A stretch of DNA of 64,000 nt from JACKII01 sp965222315 (GTDB lineage: Bacteria; Pseudomonadota; Alphaproteobacteria; Bin95): NCBI GenBank assembly GCA_965222315.1, contig OZ244951.1, positions 4,836,001 to 4,900,000 of the forward strand. Reading direction: 5' to 3'. Below the pieces are notes generated by a model. It did not search any database. It was not told the origin of the DNA and was given only the letters and a program-made list of their open reading frames with translations. This document shows, piece by piece, positions 33,641 to 41,857 of this stretch. Each line of letters starts with the position of its first letter. The stretch's first letter is position 1. Made by a program: the position numbers and the translations under genes.

Positions 33641-35485
33641 GTGGATGACGTGCTTGCCGGCGTCAAGAACCCTGCCCTTCGCGCGGCCCTCGCTCCGTAC
33701 CTGACATGGCCGTCCTTGCCAGCCATGGCTTTCGAAAGGCTGGCCGATCACGCGTCGAAGCCCTTTGTATGGGCCAAGCGGAACGGCGCCTATCAAAGCG
33801 TTTCCTTCGGCGAAACCGCGGACGCTATCGCCAATCTGGCGCATAGTCTGGCGGGACTGGGCATTCAGCCGGGCGACCGGGTCGGGCTTATCGCGGAGAA
33901 CCGACCTGAATGGCTCATGGCGGATTTCGGCATCATGAGCATCGGTGGCGTCTCTGTCCCCGGCTATATCACCAATACCGTCGCCGACAATGTGCACATC
34001 TTCCATGACAGCGGCCTGCGCTGGGTGATCGTCTCCACGCCCGACCTGCTGGCGCGCGCATTGCCGGCTGCAGAGCAGGTCGGCAGCGTCGAGGGCCTGA
34101 TCCTGATGGATGGCGAGCCGCCTGCCGATCCGGCCAAGCCGGTGCTGCGCTGGGCCGACCTGTTGCGACAAGGGGAAGAAAGTCGGGGCGACCAGCCCGC
34201 AGAGCCCTTGCATGAGGCAAAGCGTGGGGACCTAGCCTGCCTAATCTATACCTCCGGCACCGGCGGCGCGCCGAAGGGCGTGATGCTGAGCCACGGGGCG
34301 ATCCTCTGCAACTGCATGGGCGCGATGGACCTGCTTTACGAGTTGGACGACCGCGTGCCCGACGGTGAGGTGTTCCTGTCGTTCCTGCCGCTCTCCCACG
34401 CCTATGAGCATTCGGCAGGCAGTTGCTTTCCGCTCTCGATCGGCGCGCAGATCTATTATGCCGAAAGCATCGAGACGCTGGCGCGCAACATGACGGAAGC
34501 GCGACCTACCATCATGACGGCAGTGCCCCGCCTTTATGAGACATTGCATGGCCGGGTGCTGTCCGGCCTGCGCAGCCAGCCGGCGGCACGGCAAAAGCTG
34601 TTCTGGAAGGCGGTGGAGCTCGGCAAGAAAAAGTTTCTGACCGGGAAACTCAGCCTGGCCGAACGGGTGCAGGACGCCGTGCTGCAGAAGCTGGTGCGGA
34701 AAAAGGTGCGGGAGCGTTTCGGCGGACGGATCAAGGCGCTGGTTTCGGGCGGTGCGCCGCTGAATTATGAAATCGGTCTGTTCTTCACAGCGCTGGGCCT
34801 GCGGCTGCTGCAAGGGTATGGCCAGACGGAGACCGCGCCCTTCGTCTCCTGCAACCGCGCGCACAGGATCAAACTGGATACGGTGGGGCCTGCCTTTGTC
34901 GGGGTCGATGTCAAGATTGCGGATGACGGGGAAATCCTGATCCGGGGCGAGCTTGCCATGCTGGGCTACTGGAACCAGCCGGAATCGACGGCGGCTGCCT
35001 TGCAGGACGGCTGGGTGCATACCGGCGACATCGGGGAGCTGGACGAGGATCGCTATATCAAGATCACCGACCGGAAGAAGGACATTATCGTGCTGTCGGG
35101 GGGCGATACGCTGTCGCCGCAACGGGTGGAAGGCTTCCTGCAACTGGAGCCGGAGATCGAGCAAGCCATGGTTTTGGGTGACAAGCAGCCCTATCTGATT
35201 GGGCTGATCGTGCCCAATGCCGACACCGCCGAGGCATGGGCCAAGGCCCATGGCAAGCCGGGTGACTTGCCGGTCCTGGTGAAAGACCCGGACTTCAAGC
35301 GGTACATGGATGACGCGGTAGAACGGGTGAACAAGACCCTGAGCGCGGCGGAGCGGGTTCGCCGGTTTGCACTGACGGCGGATGCTTTCACCATCGAGAA
35401 CAAGATGCTGACGCCATCGATGAAAATCCGCCGCCATGTCATCGGCGCGAACTACGACGAGCAATTGGCCGCGCTCCGGCGGTAG
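33641..35485 (+). CDS. long-chain acyl-CoA synthetase (AMP-binding, FadD15/FAA type)
   Basis: It activates fatty acids to acyl-CoA through an acyl-AMP intermediate. The product is 614 residues from GTG 33641, which has a perfect AGGAGG at 33628-33633 seven bases away; upstream TTG/GTG codons at 33599 and 33617 lack this. Motifs are IYTSGTGGAPKGVMLSH (P-loop), LSHAYEHSAG, LVSGGAPLNYE, LLQGYGQTETAP, GWVHTGDIGELDEDRYIKITDRKKD (hinge), and a C-terminal subdomain with the catalytic lysine region ENKMLTPSMKIRR. This is the eukaryote-like long form common in proteobacteria. Confidence 0.93.
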   Translation: MDDVLAGVKNPALRAALAPYLTWPSLPAMAFERLADHASKPFVWAKRNGAYQSVSFGETADAIANLAHSLAGLGIQPGDRVGLIAENRPEWLMADFGIMSIGGVSVPGYITNTVADNVHIFHDSGLRWVIVSTPDLLARALPAAEQVGSVEGLILMDGEPPADPAKPVLRWADLLRQGEESRGDQPAEPLHEAKRGDLACLIYTSGTGGAPKGVMLSHGAILCNCMGAMDLLYELDDRVPDGEVFLSFLPLSHAYEHSAGSCFPLSIGAQIYYAESIETLARNMTEARPTIMTAVPRLYETLHGRVLSGLRSQPAARQKLFWKAVELGKKKFLTGKLSLAERVQDAVLQKLVRKKVRERFGGRIKALVSGGAPLNYEIGLFFTALGLRLLQGYGQTETAPFVSCNRAHRIKLDTVGPAFVGVDVKIADDGEILIRGELAMLGYWNQPESTAAALQDGWVHTGDIGELDEDRYIKITDRKKDIIVLSGGDTLSPQRVEGFLQLEPEIEQAMVLGDKQPYLIGLIVPNADTAEAWAKAHGKPGDLPVLVKDPDFKRYMDDAVERVNKTLSAAERVRRFALTADAFTIENKMLTPSMKIRRHVIGANYDEQLAALRR

Positions 35486-35556
35486 GACTTGCCCAAAGCC
35501 CCGCAGTCGCGTATACCGCGCGCTTCGAATTTTGGGCCGAGATTGAGAGGGCCGAC

Positions 35557-35784
35557 ATGAAAGCCGACATTCACCCCGACTACCACGAAATCACCGTCAT
35601 CATGACCGATGGTACCGAGTTCAAGACGCGCTCGACCTACGGCAAGGAAGGCGACACGCTGCGGCTGGACATCGATCCGCTGGTGCATCCCGCCTGGACC
35701 GGCGGCAATCAGCGTCTGTTGGACACCGGCGGCCAGATCGCGCGCTTCAACAAGAAGTTCGAGGCGTTCGGCCTGAAGCGTTAA
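35557..35784 (+). CDS. rpmE: 50S ribosomal protein L31
   Basis: A 75-residue large-subunit protein starting MKADIHPDYHEITVIMTDGT, with HPAWTGGNQ and the C-terminal GQIARFNKKFEAFGLKR. This is the alphaproteobacterial L31 type without the four-cysteine zinc site seen in the C+ form, so it does not need zinc. GAGAGGGCCGAC precedes the ATG. Confidence 0.98.
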   Translation: MKADIHPDYHEITVIMTDGTEFKTRSTYGKEGDTLRLDIDPLVHPAWTGGNQRLLDTGGQIARFNKKFEAFGLKR

Positions 35785-35805
35785 AAGCGCGACCTTTCCG
35801 CGGCC

Positions 35806-36708
35806 ATGAGGCATACTTCCAGCATGGCCGCGTCTTCCCCCCTACCCGATCCCCCGCCGCTCTCGGTCTTTTGGCCGGTGGAGTGGCGTGTGCCTGCGGT
35901 CCTTTCGGTCCCCCATAGCGGCCGGGAATACCCGGCTGACTTCCGTAGTCAGGCCAACGCCAGCGCCGACATGGCGGGATTGGAAGACCCCTTTCTGGAC
36001 CTGCTTGCGCCCAGCGCGGACGTGCTGGGGCTGCCGGTGATCGTGGCCCGCTATGGCCGGGCCTATGTCGACATCAACCGCGCATCGACGGAGTGGGATC
36101 AGGGCATGTTCGGCGAGCGCCTGCCGAAGCGGCTGGCGAGTGAATCTGGCCGTGTGCGGGCCGGTCTTGGCACATTTCCGCGCTATCTGCCGCCCCGCGT
36201 TCCGGTGAACCGGCGGCGGTTGAAGATCGACCAGGGAATGCAACGGTGGCTGACTGGCTACCGCCCCTATCACCGGACCCTGAAACACCTGGTGCAGGCC
36301 TGCCGTGCCCGCTTTGGCTATGCCATCCTGCTGGATCTGCATTCCATGCCGCAATTGCCCGGCGAACGGCTGCCCGATCTGGTGCTGGGCGATGGTTTTG
36401 GCCGGACATGCGCCACGAGCATCCCCCAGACCGCGAGCCGTGCAGCACAGGCCCTGGGGCTGAGCGCAGCGCGGAATTACCCCTATGCCGGCGGCTTTGT
36501 CACGCAGAACTATGGAGTGCCGTCGCGGGGGTATCATGCCTTGCAGTTGGAGTTCTCCCGCCCCCTCTATATGGACGAGCGCGCCCGCACCCTGAAGCCG
36601 GATGCGGCGAAGGTCACCGAAGCGATCACGCGGATCGTGGCGGAATTGGCAGCGCTGGAGCCGGGACTATTGCAACCGGCCCCCGCTGCCATGGCGGGCG
36701 AGGACTGA
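35806..36708 (+). CDS. N-formylglutamate amidohydrolase family protein
   Basis: A 300-residue protein with the family's landmarks: AVLSVPHSGREYP, MAGLEDPFLDLL, VARYGRAYVDINRAS, and the metal-site segment ILLDLHSMPQ. HutG-type enzymes of this family split N-formylglutamate to glutamate and formate at the end of histidine degradation. No other hut gene is nearby, so a general formyl/acyl amino-acid hydrolase role is also possible. The N-terminus is uncertain: ATG 35806 or ATG 35824, both with poor ribosome sites. It is 21 bases after rpmE, so possibly cotranscribed with it. Confidence 0.85.
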   Translation: MRHTSSMAASSPLPDPPPLSVFWPVEWRVPAVLSVPHSGREYPADFRSQANASADMAGLEDPFLDLLAPSADVLGLPVIVARYGRAYVDINRASTEWDQGMFGERLPKRLASESGRVRAGLGTFPRYLPPRVPVNRRRLKIDQGMQRWLTGYRPYHRTLKHLVQACRARFGYAILLDLHSMPQLPGERLPDLVLGDGFGRTCATSIPQTASRAAQALGLSAARNYPYAGGFVTQNYGVPSRGYHALQLEFSRPLYMDERARTLKPDAAKVTEAITRIVAELAALEPGLLQPAPAAMAGED

Positions 36709-36714
36709 GCCGGA

Positions 36715-37098
36715 TTATTGCGCTTCCGGGCGGTCCAGATGCCGCCGCAACAGGCGCGCGTTCCGGCGGTGCGCCTTGAAGCCCGCGTCGAACAGATCGC
36801 CCAGTAGCGGGATAGCGCCCAGCCACCAATCAACCAGCAGATTGCCGGTCATCCTGGCCAGCAAGGAACCCGGCAGGCCCAGGCCGCGCAGCCGCCAAAG
36901 AGAATAAGCGCTGATGGCGGCGCAGACGGTATCGCCACCGCCGGGCACCAGCCCCATAATCGGATCAAAACCGAAGCGGATGGGTGTGCCGGGAATGCGG
37001 AAGCGGTCGTCCATCCAGAACGCCAGAACCTCCAACTGCCGGAGTGCCTCGACCGCTGCTTCGCGGTTCGGACGGTCGCTACTGCTTGTTTTTGGCAA
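36715..37098 (-). CDS. DUF4112 membrane protein
   Basis: A 127-residue protein of the DUF4112 family: FWMDDRFRIPGTPIRFGFDPIMGLVPGGGDTVCAAISAYSLW is the family core region (residues about 28-69), followed by a second hydrophobic segment (NLLVDWWLGAIPLLGDLFDAGFKAHRRN). Probably two membrane-inserted hairpins; function unknown. The only plausible start is TTG 37098, which overlaps the end of the upstream Pmp3-like gene by 20 bases in another frame. Translation is therefore likely coupled. Confidence 0.85.
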   Translation of the reverse strand: MPKTSSSDRPNREAAVEALRQLEVLAFWMDDRFRIPGTPIRFGFDPIMGLVPGGGDTVCAAISAYSLWRLRGLGLPGSLLARMTGNLLVDWWLGAIPLLGDLFDAGFKAHRRNARLLRRHLDRPEAQ

Positions 37099-37252
37099 TC
37101 ACCCAGACCGCATGCACGATGCCTGGAATGTATCCCAGGATCGTCAGCAGGATATTGAGCCAGAAGTGGCCGCCGATGCCGACCTGAAGAAAGACGCCAA
37201 CCGGCGGCAGCAGAATCGCCAGAATAATCTTGAGTATTTCGCCACCAGTCAT
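37079..37252 (-). CDS. Pmp3/YqaE family small membrane protein
   Basis: This 57-residue gene reads MTGGEILKIILAILLPPVG, then VFLQVGIGGHFWLNILLTIL and GYIPGIVHAVWVIAKNKQ. That is the two-helix UPF0057/Pmp3 family pattern: LPPxGVF, then a second helix ending GYxPGxxHAxW. Family members (yeast Pmp3, E. coli YqaE, plant RCI2) affect membrane potential and salt or cold tolerance. The start is ATG 37252, two bases after the TfdA-type gene's stop at 37255. The end overlaps the DUF4112 gene. Confidence 0.93.
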   Translation of the reverse strand: MTGGEILKIILAILLPPVGVFLQVGIGGHFWLNILLTILGYIPGIVHAVWVIAKNKQ

Positions 37253-37254
37253 CT

Positions 37255-38142
37255 TCAAGCCACCTCCGCCGCGGGAAATTCGTCTAGGTCTAGAGTCGTC
37301 ACCCGGCGCAATTCACGCCGGTATTTGGCATCATCGAACGGGGTTGCCCGGTGCATCGTCGCGCGGTTGTCCCAGATAACCAGATCACCGTCCTGCCACT
37401 CGTGACTGTAGACGAACTGGGGCTGGGTCGCATGCTGCATAAGTTCCCAAAGCAGCAATTTCCCCTCCGGCACTGACATTTCCATTACCTGCGCCGCGTG
37501 TGAGGCGAGATAGAGCGACTTGCGGCCGGACCGGGCCAGCGTGCGCACCAATGGGTGGTAGGCGCCCTTCAGCTTCTCCATCTCTTCGGCTGAAAATTCG
37601 AAGCCCAGAGTCTTGCGCGAATGGGCGATGGAATGATGGCAGGTCAGACCATCGAGCCGGGCCTTCATCGAGTCATCAAGCGCGTCGTAGGCAGCGCGCA
37701 TGTCGGCAAACATGGTGTCGGCATTTACTGGCGGCAGCACGCGGGCGTGCAGCATGGAATAGCGGCCCGCGGGGTCCTGAAACGAGGCGTCCGTGTGCCA
37801 GAGGCGGTTGCCGAGGCTGTAGAGGCGGCTGCGGTCGTCCGGCTTTTGCAGCGCGCCATCGCCGGTGACGTTGGAGATATCGGCGATGGCTTCGGTACCC
37901 AGGCGGCTCTTGCCGAGGGCGGACGCGCCGGTCTTGGCGTGCAATTCGCCGTCGAGCCGTTGCGCGAACGCCATTTCCTCTTCGTCTGTGAACTGCTGGC
38001 CGCGGAATACCAGCACGCCGTACTTGTCCATGCCGCCGCGGATTTGCTGGAGAGTCGGCTCGTCAAACGCTTCGCGCAGCGCGACCGGGCTGACTTCGGC
38101 GGCGAACAGCGGGTGGAGGGAGCTGAAAGATAGTGTCGTCAT
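37255..38142 (-). CDS. TfdA/TauD family Fe(II)/2-oxoglutarate dioxygenase
   Basis: A 295-residue oxygenase resembling 2,4-D dioxygenase TfdA more than TauD. H116/D118 lie in RLWHTDASF, the distal histidine in NRATMHRATPFD, and the 2-oxoglutarate-binding arginine in RRELRRVTTL. ADMRAAYDALD is the TfdA-type helix. The substrate is unknown, with aryloxyacetates, alkylsulfonates or alpha-hydroxy acids as candidates. ATG 38142 is used, ignoring a 14-codon longer frame. It heads a minus-strand cluster with Pmp3 and DUF4112 genes that are almost certainly cotranscribed with it. Confidence 0.9.
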   Translation of the reverse strand: MTTLSFSSLHPLFAAEVSPVALREAFDEPTLQQIRGGMDKYGVLVFRGQQFTDEEEMAFAQRLDGELHAKTGASALGKSRLGTEAIADISNVTGDGALQKPDDRSRLYSLGNRLWHTDASFQDPAGRYSMLHARVLPPVNADTMFADMRAAYDALDDSMKARLDGLTCHHSIAHSRKTLGFEFSAEEMEKLKGAYHPLVRTLARSGRKSLYLASHAAQVMEMSVPEGKLLLWELMQHATQPQFVYSHEWQDGDLVIWDNRATMHRATPFDDAKYRRELRRVTTLDLDEFPAAEVA

Positions 38143-38196
38143 AACCTTTATTCCTCGGTGCGCGCCATTCCCGGCGGCACCCATTACCTGGACCCA

Positions 38197-39030
38197 TCAC
38201 ATGGAGTCGAGAAGCCCGCCCCAAGTATAGGCCACTCCCAGCCCGAATATAAACTGGTTGCGCGAGCCGCGGTCGCTGACGATGGGGCTGCTGCCGGCAT
38301 CGCCCAGCATCCGGCCATAGAGGACTCCTGCGCCGACATGCCAGTTTTTTGACAGGCTTTGGAACAAGCCAACGCCACCGCGCAGGTCGCGGGCGCCACC
38401 CGTCGCGGAAAAGGACGAAAGACCGGTCAGTGCCGCCTGTCCTGGTGAGACGCTGAAATAGGTATCGGCATAGTCGTCGCCAACCATGGTCATGCCGAGC
38501 GCGAAGGCGGCTGCGCCGCCCCGCCAAGGCAGCGGGTAGATGCCCCGCGCAAACGCATTGATGACGAAGTCGTCATGCACGCCGCCAACGTCGTGAACGA
38601 GATCCACGCCTACGGCGAGCCGCTTGAAGGGATTATCCTCCGCGATGAACTCGTAGCCGAAACTGACACCCAACTCGATTGTATTGTCGATGTTACCCAG
38701 TTGGGAGACGACGGCGTCGTCGACATCGGTCCGGCCGAACCGCAGGATTGCCGCCGGACCCAAGGTCCAGTTTGCATCGTTCAATACGTCCAGCATCGCC
38801 CAGTTTCCCAGCATCTTGAACCGTGCTGGCCCCAGATCGAGGTTGATGGCTGGGGCAGCGCCGACAAAGTAGTCATTTGAGCCCAGATAATCCGGTGCCG
38901 CACCGATGCCGAGGGAGACAAAGTTCGGAAACGCGTCAGTTGGAAGAGGGATCGAGAAACGTTCCTGGGCCGACGCCGGCAGGCTAAAGACAGTCGGCAA
39001 ACAGGCCAGGCAGGCGTAGAGCAGGCGCAT
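38197..39030 (-). CDS. MipA/OmpV family outer membrane protein
   Basis: A 277-residue outer-membrane beta-barrel candidate. The signal peptide is MRLLYACLACLPTVFSLPASA, cleaved before QERF. The mature part has the OmpV/MipA look: NFVSLGIGAAPDYLGSNDYF near the N-terminus, alternating hydrophobic strands, and a C-terminal strand ending FGLGVAYTWGG, though the last residue is methionine instead of the usual Phe. In E. coli MipA scaffolds a murein hydrolase-synthase complex; many members are of unknown role. An alternative start at 39042 adds four residues. Confidence 0.82.
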   Translation of the reverse strand: MRLLYACLACLPTVFSLPASAQERFSIPLPTDAFPNFVSLGIGAAPDYLGSNDYFVGAAPAINLDLGPARFKMLGNWAMLDVLNDANWTLGPAAILRFGRTDVDDAVVSQLGNIDNTIELGVSFGYEFIAEDNPFKRLAVGVDLVHDVGGVHDDFVINAFARGIYPLPWRGGAAAFALGMTMVGDDYADTYFSVSPGQAALTGLSSFSATGGARDLRGGVGLFQSLSKNWHVGAGVLYGRMLGDAGSSPIVSDRGSRNQFIFGLGVAYTWGGLLDSM

Positions 39031-39164
39031 CGGGTAATCCATCTGTGCAGGATGGCGCGCAGTCTACCAATCGAATCGGACCCGTCCTATAGCGGCAAAA
39101 CGGGCCAAACACGCGCATGTGCTACAACGAGAATAGCAGATTCAGAAGATGGCGGGATCGATAT

Positions 39165-39239
39165 TGGAGCGGGAGAAGGGGTTCGAACCCTCGACCCTCA
39201 CGTTGGCAACGTGATGCTCTACCACTGAGCTACTCCCGC
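39165..39239 (-). tRNA. tRNA-Gly (GCC anticodon)
   Basis: The minus strand folds as a full cloverleaf. The acceptor GCGGGAG pairs with CTCCCGC, the D arm is AGCTCAGTGGTAGAGC, and the anticodon stem CACGT/ACGTG encloses TGCCA with anticodon GCC. The T arm is GAGGGTTCGAACCCCTT, and the discriminator is T with an encoded CCA end. Length with CCA is 75. It is located between the OmpV-like and luciferase-like genes. Confidence 0.97.
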
Positions 39240-39389
39240 GGCCCTGTGCGCATCAGCACTTCAGGAAGCCCGCAACATAATCATCCAACGTCGCTTGGCA
39301 AGCCCCATCTTGCCCGTCATGCTACATTTTGCTGACGACAGATGCCGCAGGCGCGGCGTGGCTGCGCGATCATCGAACGGGAGCCGCCT

Positions 39390-40295
39390 ATGACCGCCAA
39401 ACCACAACTCGGCTTTGCCCTGCCGATCGCCGATACGGGCGGCAACCCTGTTGACGTGAAGACGATGGCGCAGACAGCGGAGGGGCTGGGCTTCTCCTAC
39501 CTCGCCTGTCCGGACCATGTGCTGGGCGTAAACGCTGCCAACCGGCCGGACTGGGGCAATTGGAACACATCCGAGGATACTTACGTGGATGCGTTCGTTC
39601 TGTTCGGCTTCCTGGCCGGCCTTTGTCCCAATATGGGTTTTTCCACTGAGGTCATGATCTTGGCCCAGCGCCAGGCGGTGCTGGTGGCGAAGCAGGCGGC
39701 CTCCCTCGCGACGCTCTGCGGGGAACGCTTCCGCTTCGGTGTGGGCATCGGCTGGAATCCGGTGGAGTTTCAGGGCCTGGGCATGGATTTCTCCAATCGG
39801 GGCAAGCGGTCGGAGGAGCAGGTGCAGGTGATGCAGGCGCTCTGGGCGCATGACCACGTGAGTTTCAAGGGCGCGTGGCACGAGATCGACGATGCGGGCA
39901 TCAACCCACGGCCACCATCCGGCAAGATACCGCTCTGGTTCGGCGGCCATGCGCCGGCCACTATCCGGCGGCTCGCGGCATATGGCGACGGCTGGATGTA
40001 TCTGAACCATGGGCCGGGCGATGAGGCTTTGCGGGACTTCGAGACACTGCGCGCGGCCTGGGCGAAGGAAGGCCGGACGGGCGAGCCGGGGCTCTGCGTT
40101 CGTCTCTCAGCCGGAGCAGGCACGCCGGAGGACTGGCGGCGGACCATCACCTTCTGGCAGGCGAATGGCGTCACGCACTTTACGCTGCACAACGCGTTCA
40201 GCCGCTCCGGCTTCACCAGGATCGAGGGGCGGAGCGTGGCGGCGCATCTGCAAGCCATGATCCGCTATCACGATGCGGTGGGCGACCTGTTTTAA
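39390..40295 (+). CDS. LLM class flavin-dependent oxidoreductase (F420/FMN type), paralogue 1
   Basis: A 301-residue TIM-barrel of the luciferase-like monooxygenase superfamily, using reduced FMN or F420 to oxidise or reduce an organic substrate. Typical segments are AEGLGFSYLACPDHVLG, ILAQRQAVLVAKQAASL, FGVGIGWNPVEFQGLG, and PLWFGGHAPATIRR. It matches the TIGR03619-like subgroup. A second copy at 57442 shares these motifs almost exactly. GGGAGCCGCCT precedes ATG 39390. The substrate is unknown; the related gene lies beside a Rieske oxygenase, hinting at aromatic or alicyclic catabolism. Confidence 0.88.
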   Translation: MTAKPQLGFALPIADTGGNPVDVKTMAQTAEGLGFSYLACPDHVLGVNAANRPDWGNWNTSEDTYVDAFVLFGFLAGLCPNMGFSTEVMILAQRQAVLVAKQAASLATLCGERFRFGVGIGWNPVEFQGLGMDFSNRGKRSEEQVQVMQALWAHDHVSFKGAWHEIDDAGINPRPPSGKIPLWFGGHAPATIRRLAAYGDGWMYLNHGPGDEALRDFETLRAAWAKEGRTGEPGLCVRLSAGAGTPEDWRRTITFWQANGVTHFTLHNAFSRSGFTRIEGRSVAAHLQAMIRYHDAVGDLF

Positions 40296-40431
40296 ATCGG
40301 GGGACTTGTTCTAAATCAATGCCAGGGGCCGGCAGGCCCTGTCTGTTGCTTGATTGGAATGCTTGTCTGGAGGGTCCGTTTCATGGCACCCGCCGCCGTC
40401 TACAGGCAAGCTAGGCGAGGACACCAAACCG

Positions 40432-41796
40432 ATGACCAACCCGCGCCGCCGCATCGTCATTTCTGGAGCCGCCGGCCGCGACTTTCATAACTTCAATGTA
40501 TGTTGCCGCGATAATGCGGCTTTGGAGGTGATAGCCTTCACCGCGGCCCAGATCCCCGGCATTGACGGGCGGCGCTATCCGGCGGCGCTTGCCGGTCCTC
40601 TCTACCCCGACGGCATCCCCATCCTGCCGGAGGCGGACCTGGAGCGCATCTGCCGGGAGCAGCGCGTCGATGCCGTCGTCTTCGCCTATAGCGACGTCGC
40701 CCATGAGCATGTCATGCACCTGGCCGCGCGGGCCGCGGCGGCCGGGTGCGACTTCGAACTCTGGGGGCCGGACCGCACCATGCTGCCCCCGGCCGAGCCG
40801 GTCATTTCCGTGACGGCGGTACGCACCGGCTGCGGCAAAAGCCAGGTCAGCCGCTTTCTGGCGGAGAAGCTGGCGGCGGCAGGTGTGCGGGCCGCCGCGA
40901 TCCGCCACCCGATGCCTTATGGCGATTTGAGCCGCCAGGCGGTGCAGCGCTTCGGTGCTTATGGGGATTTCGACACGCACGCCTGCACCATCGAGGAACG
41001 GGAGGAGTACGAGCCGTATATCGAGGCCGGGCTCGCGATCTTTGCCGGGGCGGACTACGCCCGGATCCTGGAAGCCGCTGAGGCGGAGGCTGATGTGATC
41101 CTGTGGGACGGCGGCAACAACGACTTTCCGTTCATCCGCCCTACCCTCTCTATCGTGCTGGTGGATGCGCTGCGCCCCGGCCACGAGACCCGCTACTGGC
41201 CGGGTGAGGTCAACTTGCGCATGGCGGATATCGTGGTGGTCGCCAAGACCGCCGCCGCGGACCGGGAAGCGATCCAGGCCGTCACGGATACTGTCCGCGC
41301 GATCAATCCGCAGGCGGAAGTCGTGCTGGGCGAGTCGCCCGTACTGCTGGATGAGCCAGATGCTGTGAAAGGCAAGCGGGTTCTCGTCGTCGAGGACGGA
41401 CCGACCATCACCCATGGCGGCATGGCGACAGGCGCGGGCCATGCGGCAGCCGTTGCGGACGGCGCGGCGGAAATACTGGACCCGCGCGGCTTTGCCGTGC
41501 CGGAGATGGCAGCGGTTTACGCGCAGTACCCGCATATCGGACCCGTCCTGCCCGCGGTTGGCTACAGCACGGCGCAGCAGCAGGCGCTGGCGGATACGAT
41601 CCGGGCCAGCGGCGCGGACGTTGTGGTGGCGGGTACGCCGATCGACCTCGCCAAACGGCTGGAGGCGGTGCAATTGCGCGGGGTGAAGGTCGTCCGCGCC
41701 CGCTACCGCTATGCCGATGCGGCGGGGAGCGATCTTTGGGCGACCGTTGAACGGCGGCTTGCACTTCCCAAGTCGGCACGGAACGAACCACAGTGA
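40432..41796 (+). CDS. GTPase / cyclic 2,3-diphosphoglycerate synthetase-like protein
   Basis: A 454-residue P-loop protein resembling archaeal cyclic 2,3-diphosphoglycerate synthetase. It starts with a Rossmann-like region bearing the family's GAAGRDFHNFNVCCRDN and TAAQIPGIDGRRYP. An NTP-binding loop follows (AVRTGCGKSQVSR, GCGKS at residues 133-137), then VILWDGGNNDFPF as Walker B-like segment, and a C-terminal HGGMATGAG-PHIGPVLPAVGYS region. In methanogens the enzyme makes an osmolyte/thermoprotectant. In bacteria the product is unproven and records often simply say GTPase. It lies 61 bases before ftsH. Confidence 0.8.
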   Translation: MTNPRRRIVISGAAGRDFHNFNVCCRDNAALEVIAFTAAQIPGIDGRRYPAALAGPLYPDGIPILPEADLERICREQRVDAVVFAYSDVAHEHVMHLAARAAAAGCDFELWGPDRTMLPPAEPVISVTAVRTGCGKSQVSRFLAEKLAAAGVRAAAIRHPMPYGDLSRQAVQRFGAYGDFDTHACTIEEREEYEPYIEAGLAIFAGADYARILEAAEAEADVILWDGGNNDFPFIRPTLSIVLVDALRPGHETRYWPGEVNLRMADIVVVAKTAAADREAIQAVTDTVRAINPQAEVVLGESPVLLDEPDAVKGKRVLVVEDGPTITHGGMATGAGHAAAVADGAAEILDPRGFAVPEMAAVYAQYPHIGPVLPAVGYSTAQQQALADTIRASGADVVVAGTPIDLAKRLEAVQLRGVKVVRARYRYADAAGSDLWATVERRLALPKSARNEPQ

Positions 41797-41857
41797 CAGG
41801 GTCTAAGCCAGCCTGGAACGCGGACGTATGCAGTTGATTTAACAAACGGATCGAAAG

